From the NCBI GenBank assembly GCA_027600665.1, contig JADGJL010000781.1, positions 1-13,979 of the forward strand: DNA of 13,979 bases, in the 5' to 3' direction. The first letter of the stretch is position 1, and every line of letters begins with the position of its first letter. A program made the translations under genes and the position numbers. The stretch comes from Irineochytrium annulatum (taxonomy: Eukaryota; Chytridiomycota; Chytridiomycetes; Chytridiales; Chytridiaceae). The notes beneath the pieces are model-generated. The model did no database searches and was not told the DNA's origin. It saw only the letters and a program-made list of their open reading frames with translations. This document shows, piece after piece, positions 8,174 to 13,979 of the stretch.

Positions 8174-8576
8174 GGAGAAACATAGCAGGTGAGCTCATTA
8201 AGCAAGCGAAGGTACTGTATTCGATGTTTATAAAGGTACATACAGAGAAAAGGCTACCCGGTGGCTAGCATAGTAATGGAGACCGAATAAAATCGAAAAG
8301 AAATGGAAGTGGTGAACAATTCTTTCCAAAAGAATAGTCAAGGGGGTAGTGTACCAGTGGTAGCGGAAGATGCAAGTGAGGGTATTGTCATTGTTGCGAA
8401 AAGGGATGGTGATCAGGGAGGCAGAAAAGACAAGTAATAAAGTAAACCCGAAAGTGAAGAAACGAAGGGAGGACAAGAATGAAAGGGAAAAAAAATCACA
8501 CTGAGCCCGGATATGCCCGAACGATAAACAGAAACGATTCGACATCCACCGTCTTCATCCTTGAAACCGCCCTCAA
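8174..8576. other. AT-rich 3' region of the SH3 membrane-protein gene
   Basis: This stretch directly follows the stop codon of the minus-strand SH3 gene. A 105-codon hydrophobic frame (8545-8228, minus) is a product of the T-rich strand: many Phe/Leu/Ser from TTT/CTT/TCT, without C/G third-position bias. I read it as 3' UTR and spacer. The upstream strip 7946-8059 likewise holds nothing I can name. Confidence 0.45.
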
Positions 8577-10491
8577 TCACCTTCCATACATCGAACTCAC
8601 CCTCGCACTGACCACGCTCCTCCGTCCCCCACCCACCTTTTGACTCAAAGCCCCTAAGCAGCTCAACGGCACCGCGCCCACCCGCCCATCGGCCTCATTC
8701 CTCCCGATGGCCCACCCATCATCGAACATTTCCTCAATCACAATGATGTCCCCCTTCCGCAGCTCCAGCTCATCGCTCAGCTGCGCCGGGTAGGCCTCCA
8801 CGCACTTCATCCGCACCAGCAGCGGCATCGGCGCGTCCTCGTTCGGCGCGCGCTGGCTGTCGAACAACGAGTCCCGGGGGACCCCCCGGGACTGTTGCTT
8901 CGACTTGGGCATGAACGACATCCGGCTGAACATGCTCTCGCGTTGTCGCGTCGGGGGTGCGTATTTAGGACCACCCGTGAGACCGCCGGCGCCGTCACGC
9001 AGGATCTGGGATCGTCGGATGGTCTTCGCCGTCCCGCGCGCGATGGTCCCGGTGTACCCTTGCTCCATCCCGTCGGCCATGCTGTTGCTCGCGGCCGCCG
9101 CGGGCGGCTGATGCGCGATCGTCGTGGCGCGGCTCCACCGCTTAATGGAGACTCCCGCGATGAAGAGGAGGTAGATCATGAGCATGAAGGCCTGGGCTAT
9201 GCCGGAGGCGATCCAGGGGGTGGAGGAGATGGGGTTCAGGAAGCCGACGACGAAGATCTGGAAGTTGGAGTAGAACTGCGGGCACTGGGGGTCGAGTGTT
9301 TGACCGGATGCGGCGCAGGCGAGGGCGGCGTTGAGGGTCGCGGAGAATGCAGCCGGTCCCGTCGCGGCGAAGCCCAGGTTCGCCGCCTCGGATTTCAGGC
9401 CGGGGGAGCAGACAGCGGTGTCGTTGGACATAAGGGTTGTGCAGTATGCGTAGAAGACGTCGGAGGTGGCCTGGTCGAGCCCCGGTGTGAGAAAGGAGGT
9501 TCGGTTTGCTAGGATGGGCTCGGGTTGGGAGGCGGGGCATATGGCAGGGTTGGTGAAGAGGGTGCCGATGGATGAGATGTAGTTCAGGCACGAGGATTGG
9601 CAAAGCGGCATGTACGGCACCGTGTTGAATTGGGCGCAACTGGGTTGAGAGTATGCGACGAACTTTATGCAGGAGGGAACAATTACTGGTTAGTTGGTGT
9701 GTCTGAGTAAAAGTAGTGTGGTTGTATGGTAGAGCAATGAGACGTCAGGGCTCGAACGAAGGCGGTACGAGAGTATTGTCGGGGTTGAGGTCAAGGCAGT
9801 TAGTTCCCTTCGCATCATTGGCGTGACCCTTTCTTCGCCTTCCCCATACACCCAAAGACCATCCATAAAAACCCGGCCTTGTTCGCTTTGCTCGCGTACA
9901 CTCCCTCTCGCCCAGCCCACTCGCCACTCGAGAACTCACGTAATTACATAGCACGCTCATCTGAAATCTGACGCCTCCTCCCATGAAGTTGGGACATCCA
10001 AATCTCTGCTGGAACATTGAGATGAAGGTGGCGTTTCTGGCCATCTCCATCCTCATATAAGCGTCGAAGGAGGCGACGTCCGTCAGGCCAGCCTGAGGGG
10101 AGGAGAGGACAGCTGTCACGAAAGAGTTCCGTTAGCATCACGAGATAGAAAGGAGGGCTGGCGCCAAATCCATAGAGTTCCGGTCCGTTAATTCACAAAA
10201 AAAAAGGCCGGCGGCCGCGTCGCTCGAGCGTCCAGCCTGGTTTTCCGCGTGAACAAGGGGTCCACCACGCCACCAGCCCAGCCGATGCGAAGAGCGGCGT
10301 CGCCCAAAGCCTTTCCAGTTCTCGGCCGGCACTGTCATCGAATCCGCCAATCTCCCAACCCGACCCGTTCTCCTCGCCTGCATCCTGGTCAGATGCTCAC
10401 CATATCCGGCCAAATCTGGGCAGGTCGTCGATCCGGCAAGCGAGAAGCACTGCAACTGCTGTGGTGCCGGTGCGGCGGCCATTGCATCCAT
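8577..10491 (-). CDS. single-pass membrane protein with Cys-rich ectodomain and cytosolic SH3 domain
   Basis: Likely cell-surface adaptor or sensor. Exons on the minus strand as modelled are 10491-10401, 10112-9940 and 9662-8577, giving 449 aa. The donors GTGAGC and GTGAGT and the acceptors GACAG and AAAG keep frame (phases 1 and 0), with GCTAAC and ACTAAC branch sites before the acceptors. Introns of 288 and 277 nt are longer than others in this window. The ectodomain reads CFSLAGSTTCPDLAGY, then DVASFDAYM, RFGCPNFMGGGVRFQMSVLC and PLCQSSC, with about a dozen cysteines and N-glycosylation sequons (NRT, NDT). One membrane helix lies at about residues 238-261 (IAQAFMLMIYLLFIAGVSI), followed by a basic, Ser-rich linker. 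The SH3 domain occupies about 372-424: VEAYPAQLSDELELRKGD, then GWAIGRN and VGAVPLSCL. Its ALYDY motif is degenerate (VEAYPAQ). No signal peptide is present at the ATG used. An upstream exon such as MVASVVLAMLSKA near 10792 could supply one, so the 5' end is uncertain. Confidence 0.72.
8870..8893. repeat. 24-bp perfect inverted repeat inside the SH3 gene
   Basis: Arms AGTCCCGGGGG (8870-8880) and CCCCCGGGACT (8883-8893) are exact reverse complements with a two-base spacer. It lies in the linker between the membrane helix and the SH3 domain and encodes RGVPRD on the minus strand. It can form a GC-rich hairpin in DNA or mRNA. It is far from any transcript end, so a terminator role is unlikely. 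Confidence 0.6.
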
Positions 10492-11699
10492 GTTGGGGGC
10501 CGGTTCGAGCGAATCAGGCGCCAAAGGGAGGGCAGGCCAGGTGGGCGTCCGAGGACAGGATTAGGATGGAGCTGAGGCTTGAAAACGGCCCACTTTTGCC
10601 GTCACCTGCGAAACGGTTTTTGGTTCGACGATTGGCTGGCGCAGAGTTTCACCTTTTACATAATAACGACGTTCAGCTCTTGGCGTTGCATTCTCAACAC
10701 AAAAGCTTAACTAAAAACGGCAGCCGACTTTACGCCAAGACTCGACAGGTTCATGGCTTTCGATAGCATAGCAAGGACGACGGAAGCCACCATGGTAATA
10801 TCCGGCGCGACAGCTACCTCCTCTTCGCCACGAAGAAAGCTCCGCATCTCCATCACGCGCCCGTCATCGGAGGAACCCACCAAAAGAAATGGCGCGGGCG
10901 TCACCTTTATTCTATTGCTTGCTTGCCTACTTTACTCCCAACGACAGCTTGTTGTGGTGATTGAGCAAGCGGCTTGCGGGACTTGCCTTTCGTCGATATC
11001 GGCTCCTTATTCTGCATTGATCGACTCCGACAGGCCGGGCGCGATCTTCCCAATGAGCTGGTCGTCGCGTTTCTGCTCGCGAACGCCAACACCCTCGCGT
11101 CCTCAGGTTTTACAACGAGTTTTGAAGCTCTCTCTTGGCGGCCTGGAGCATACTCAACAAAACTCTTCCCGTTCGCTCTCATTATTATATCCTGACACTG
11201 GGTCCTTTTTATTGAAATGCGAAGGTTGGGTTCAATACCTACCTTTATTTGTGTCGAACTAGGTCGAGCTTGTCAAGAATGCCTTACCGCTGCCTAAAAT
11301 TTTCTTCGCGTCCGCAAATCTTACAACACGAGGAATATTTTCTTCGCTTCTTATTCACCAATTTGGTTGCTGTATAAACCCAACGAGGCGTACGCGATCT
11401 ACAATGGATCTGGGCCGCTCGCTTTCATCGTCGAGATCGCTCGCTGATCTATGATCTATTTTTATCTTGGGCGAGGATTTGGCTGGGCTCGACTCGACCC
11501 CATTCTAGGCCTCCGGCCAACCTAGGAAACAATGCGGCGAGCGCAATACTAAAGCTGCTGCCGCCGAGTTCCCGTTCTCCCATCATTCTTAACCTTCCAC
11601 CCTTCGCGTGGTCCGAGCTCTACCCATCACCTCGCCTACTACCGTCGTCGACCTTACGAACCTTCCACTGCCTCGAACCCAGAACATCCAAAAGTCAGC
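10492..11699. other. long intergenic region with ambiguous coding traces
   Basis: This region lies between the start of the minus-strand SH3 gene and the plus-strand coiled-coil gene, and should hold both promoters. On the plus strand 10974-11195 contains a C/G-biased segment (IDRLRQAGRDLPNELVVAFL, then LANANTLASSG) that looks like a piece of an exon but has no ATG start or clear splice partners. On the minus strand 10904-10707 is open and includes MVASVVLAMLSKAMNLSS, followed by a GTAAAG donor, which might be the signal-peptide exon of the SH3 gene. A TATAAA at about 11372-11378 lies some 325 nt before the next gene. None of these is firm. Confidence 0.3.
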
Positions 11700-12197
11700 A
11701 TGAACTCCTGTGACGCCTCCCTCCTCCTCGCCAAGCTCTCCTCCGAGGCCGCCTTTTATCGCGCCGACGCCTCTAACACGCACGCGTCCGTCCTTCGCCT
11801 CCAGCTGCAAATGGAGGATCTCGAGCACGCTCACGCCCTCCGCGTTCACGAGGCCGAGGCCCGGCTCGACATCGTGAGCCGCCACAGTGCTTACCTCCGC
11901 GCGTGCCTCGAGTCCTCGCTGGCCGAGGCCGAATCCCTCAGGCTGATCATCTGCCAACAGCAGGCGCTCATCAACCAGCAAGCGCAACGAGCCGAGTTCG
12001 ACCGGTACTGCGTCGCCGGGGACGATGACTGCGATTGCCGCGAGTGCTGTGCCAGTGAGGGCAACTCGACGATCTTCGACTCGGCCTCTGCCAGCGCTGA
12101 CGGCTCGGTTGTATCTATCAAGGACCGATCGAGGCTGTCGCGCAAGTGGCTCTCCAAAATCGCGAGCGCGCTCTTCCTCACCAAGCACGATTCCTGA
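11700..12197 (+). CDS. coiled-coil protein with a cysteine cluster, 165 aa, intronless
   Basis: Not recognised as any named family. The ATG follows a C/T/A-rich leader ending AAAAGTCAGC. Residues about 10-100 form a strongly predicted helix rich in Ala, Glu, Leu and Arg (LRLQLQMEDLEHAHALRVHE), consistent with a coiled coil. An acidic/cysteine cluster (GDDDCDCRECC, about 107-117) follows, which might bind a metal or form disulfides. The tail is Ser-rich and then basic (KDRSRLSRKWLSKI), ending in TKHDS. There is no signal peptide or membrane span, so it is likely cytosolic or nuclear. Third positions are mostly C/G in this frame, which is why I prefer it to the longer opposing frame 12203-11589. 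No introns are needed. Confidence 0.62.
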   Translation: MNSCDASLLLAKLSSEAAFYRADASNTHASVLRLQLQMEDLEHAHALRVHEAEARLDIVSRHSAYLRACLESSLAEAESLRLIICQQQALINQQAQRAEFDRYCVAGDDDCDCRECCASEGNSTIFDSASASADGSVVSIKDRSRLSRKWLSKIASALFLTKHDS

Positions 12198-12277
12198 GAG
12201 CAATGGGGTTTATGATGTTGTTAAAAGAACTCTTAATGCCGCGGACACGCGATGCCATTATGTACTTACAGTGGTGG

Positions 12278-12285
12278 TATAAATA
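12278..12285 (+). promoter_or_regulatory. TATAAATA element between the last two plus-strand genes
   Basis: A perfect TATAAATA lies 80 nt after the stop of the coiled-coil gene and about 410 nt before the ATG of the secreted protein gene. It could be the TATA box of the latter if its leader is long or contains an intron, or part of an AT-rich transcript end of the former. The sequence 12286-12695 holds no supported gene. Confidence 0.25.
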
Positions 12286-12695
12286 CAATTTACTTTGCTC
12301 GCTTTGCATTGTCGCCTCTGGGAATACTCTAATGAAATCCGGAACGTGAAGGCACAACACGGAACAGGCAATCTCCGAGTAACGTCATTCATACTCGTTG
12401 GAGATCTCGTAGTTTGTTGGCAAGAGCTCGGTGTTCGGCGTGGGGTGTGGCTCTCCAGGGTGGACAGGGGGAAGAGGCGTGTTTTGGTCGCGACTCACTG
12501 TGAACCGCCACAAACCTCCTTCCATCAACCTGCCGCGCTACCGGCTCCCACCCCGCCCAGATACCAGCATGGCGCTCTTCCATCAGCATGGCGGCCTGCA
12601 TAAAGTGCGGGCCTCCCCACCGTTATGGAATATCATCCGCTCACCGACCATCGCGACAAACACCGACCAGGACACCTTAGCCCCGATCCTTAACC

Positions 12696-13379
12696 ATGAT
12701 CTTTACCACCGCCCTTAAAATCGCCTCCATCGCCGCCGCGCTCCTCGTTGCGGCGCCGGCCGACGCCGCCCGCATAAACAAGGGCGAGCCCAAGCCGTTG
12801 TACACCCCCTCCGCGCACGCGCCGAAGCCGTCCTACGTTCCTAAATCGCCGCCCGCCTACACCCATCCGCGCACGCCCTCAACGCACACTCCCAAACCCT
12901 CGCACACGCAGGCTTACAGCGGCGGCTACGCCTCCTCCGACGACACGTCGCTCATCTGCCCCCACACGATCCCCTCGCAGCCCCACGGCTGCCGCCTCTT
13001 CGTCCGCGGCTTCGACATCACCGGCGTCACGACCGAAGTCGACCTCACGATCGCGGACGGCATCGTGACCGAGTGCGACTGCCTCGCTCGTTGCTCCGCG
13101 TCCAGCAGCCAGTGCGTCAGCTGGGTGTGGAAGTTCACCGACAACTCCGGACACAGGACTTGCACGCTCTACAGCAACTACAACCTCCCGAGCGCCGTCA
13201 CGCTCGCCTACAACGTCCAGAACTCGACCGACATCATGAAGCTGCAGCCGGCCAACAATCCCCAGGCTGGGTCCACGATCCCGCAGTGCACGGTTAACGG
13301 GCAGGCCGGGAGCAAGCCGGACCCGGACTGCTTCTCCGGGTCGGTGTGGGTCAAGCCGGACAACTCGCAGATCTGCTGA
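12696..13379 (+). CDS. secreted protein with Pro/His-rich linker and PAN-like Cys-rich domain, 227 aa
   Basis: A clear signal peptide opens the protein (MIFTTALKIASIAAALLVAA, cleavage likely after PADA at about residue 24). Residues about 25-75 are a low-complexity linker rich in Pro, His, Thr, Ser and Lys with repeated PKPS/HTPKPS motifs, typical of O-glycosylated spacers. The C-terminal domain, about 88-227, has ten cysteines (88, 99, 127, 129, 133, 140, 156, 198, 212, 227). Its core is CDCLARCSASSSQCVSWVWK followed by HRTCTLYSNYNLPSAVTLAY. The C..C...C......C..W.W...........C.LY order resembles PAN/apple-type adhesion domains, which bind protein or carbohydrate. It is probably cell-wall or extracellular; no GPI signal or membrane anchor is visible. 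The gene is intronless, with a good ACCATGA start context. Family placement is by motif resemblance only. Confidence 0.75.
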   Translation: MIFTTALKIASIAAALLVAAPADAARINKGEPKPLYTPSAHAPKPSYVPKSPPAYTHPRTPSTHTPKPSHTQAYSGGYASSDDTSLICPHTIPSQPHGCRLFVRGFDITGVTTEVDLTIADGIVTECDCLARCSASSSQCVSWVWKFTDNSGHRTCTLYSNYNLPSAVTLAYNVQNSTDIMKLQPANNPQAGSTIPQCTVNGQAGSKPDPDCFSGSVWVKPDNSQIC

Positions 13380-13644
13380 AGAAGCTGCGGTCATCGTCAT
13401 GATTATTAACGCCTTCTTTGCTCGCTTCCCCCCTTGATTCTCGCTTCACTCACTCAACTTTATCTTGGTCTCTAATTGCAAGATTACGGACTCTCCGTCA
13501 TTTTCCACTTTTGTTTTTCCATCCGCCAACCTGCTGTACTTGTTTTCTGCCTTGCTGCTTATTTCTTGTCGTTCGCCTCCACTCAATTTTACGGCTGGTC
13601 AATGTCATGAGCACAGCCCTTCGCATGAGTTTTGAATGCCAAAG

Positions 13645-13650
13645 AATAAA
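13645..13650 (+). terminator. candidate polyadenylation signal AATAAA
   Basis: AATAAA lies 266 nt after the stop of the secreted PAN-like gene, in a T-rich 3' region (13380-13700) without coding signal. It is on the right strand and followed by a T-rich patch. Fungal polyadenylation signals are loose, so this is only a candidate. Confidence 0.35.
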
Positions 13651-13770
13651 AGTTGCTTTCTTGTGACAATAAGTCGAGAAAATATTCTGCCATGCCACCC
13701 TCATAAGACTTCCAACAGATGCCGGAGATACATCAAATGTAGGTATCGAGCCACAAACACTTAAAGATAG

Positions 13771-13979
13771 TTACGCCCCCGACGCCCGGCAGCAGTGCGG
13801 ATCGTTAACGTGAAAGCCCGCGACGGGCTCCGGCCAGTCGCGCCCCTGATGATCAGCGTCGGGTACTTCATCCAGGCCTTCCCGCCAAACAGTCTGCCCG
13901 ATGTGTTAGAGCGTGACCCGTGTCGTCGCGCTCGCGTGTGAATTCCCCCGTTTGTTGTGGTAATCAGTTTCACCCTAGA
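13771..13979 (-). CDS. probable terminal exon of a gene entering from the right edge, partial
   Basis: On the minus strand a CTCTAAC branch site is followed 10-15 nt later by a GGGCAG acceptor ending at 13894. The exon 13893-13771 then reads 40 codons, beginning TVWREGLDEVPDADHQGRDW and ending HCCRASGA, to a TAA. A donor GTGAAA at 13973-13968 would give an 80-nt intron, leaving only six bases of the preceding exon in the window. The segment PEPVAGFHVNDPHCC looks like folded-protein sequence rather than noise. Product unknown. An overlapping frame (13973-13761) is less convincing because it reads across the branch site and acceptor. Confidence 0.4.

Noticed and set aside
8228..8545. 105-codon hydrophobic frame on the minus strand
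   Set aside because: Phe/Leu/Ser-rich text from a T-rich strand just after a stop codon, lacking third-position bias; best explained as 3' UTR of the SH3 gene.
10201..10228. Cluster resembling cloning sites (GCGGCCGC and CTCGAG) next to a run of A
   Set aside because: At first sight like a cDNA-vector junction, but it lies inside a modelled intron of GC-rich genomic DNA, and flanking sequence joins coding exons in frame on both sides. Chance is the simpler reading.
10502..10520. GGTTCGA-like T-loop motif considered for a tRNA
   Set aside because: No acceptor stem, D-arm or anticodon arm can be built around it. I found no tRNA, rRNA or other structured RNA in the window.
11589..12203. 204-codon open frame antisense to the coiled-coil gene
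   Set aside because: It is the shadow of a GC-rich coding strand; composition is Gly/Val/Arg/Glu-rich without domain features, and the plus frame gives a coherent helix and C/G-ending codons.
12879..13400. 173-codon minus frame over the PAN-like gene
   Set aside because: Arg/Val/Gly/Ala-rich antisense translation of C/G third positions; the plus frame has a signal peptide and ordered cysteines.

Overview
The window looks like nuclear DNA of a filamentous or zoosporic fungus. Most genes are cut by short spliceosomal introns (about 51-83 nt) with GT(G/A)(A/C)G-like donors, CTAAC/CTGAC-type branch sites and (C/T)AG acceptors. Coding stretches are strongly biased to C or G at the third codon position, there are no operons, and several products are secreted or membrane proteins of fungal type. 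Two products (a Cys-rich ectodomain/one-TM/SH3 protein and a secreted protein with a WVWKFT...HRTCTLYSN core) resemble families I associate with early-diverging fungi such as chytrids. That placement is an inference from memory, not a search result.

Layout, left to right. 1-59 may hold the very start of a minus-strand gene that leaves the window. 477-1754 (-) is a three-exon ceramide synthase of the Lag1/TLC family. 2120-about 2590 (+) is a decayed gene that still has a recognisable intron. 2958-6450 (+) is the centrepiece: a six-exon gene for a 1058-aa cysteine-free protein made almost entirely of 11-residue (hendecad) and 7-residue (heptad) helical units. 7468-7737 (-) encodes a 64-aa secreted peptide with six cysteines. 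8577-about 10491 (-) encodes a single-pass membrane protein with a Cys-rich ectodomain and a cytosolic SH3 domain. 11700-12197 (+) is an intronless 165-aa coiled-coil protein with a Cys cluster. 12696-13379 (+) is a 227-aa secreted protein with a Pro/His-rich linker and a PAN-like Cys-rich domain. 13771-13979 (-) looks like the last exon of a gene entering from the right edge.

The most unusual element is the repeat gene. Its exons 2-5 are each exactly 120 nt, all phase 0, all start at a YN dipeptide and all end after (T/I)(E/D)Q. Each therefore encodes one 40-residue unit of three hendecads plus one heptad. The 2226-nt last exon carries on the same 11/7 grammar for 467 residues without a single register error and without introns. 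This gives a very long, nearly straight predicted helical rod, encoded partly as one-exon-per-unit cassettes and partly as a fused intronless array.

The genes do not form an obvious pathway. The two flanking secretory products, the SH3 membrane protein and the ceramide synthase all belong to the cell-surface/secretory system, but shared function is not shown by the sequence. All exon boundaries are read by eye from splice consensus and frame continuity. Those of the ceramide synthase, the repeat gene and the Cys-rich peptide are well supported. Those of the SH3 gene's 5' end and the edge genes are weaker.
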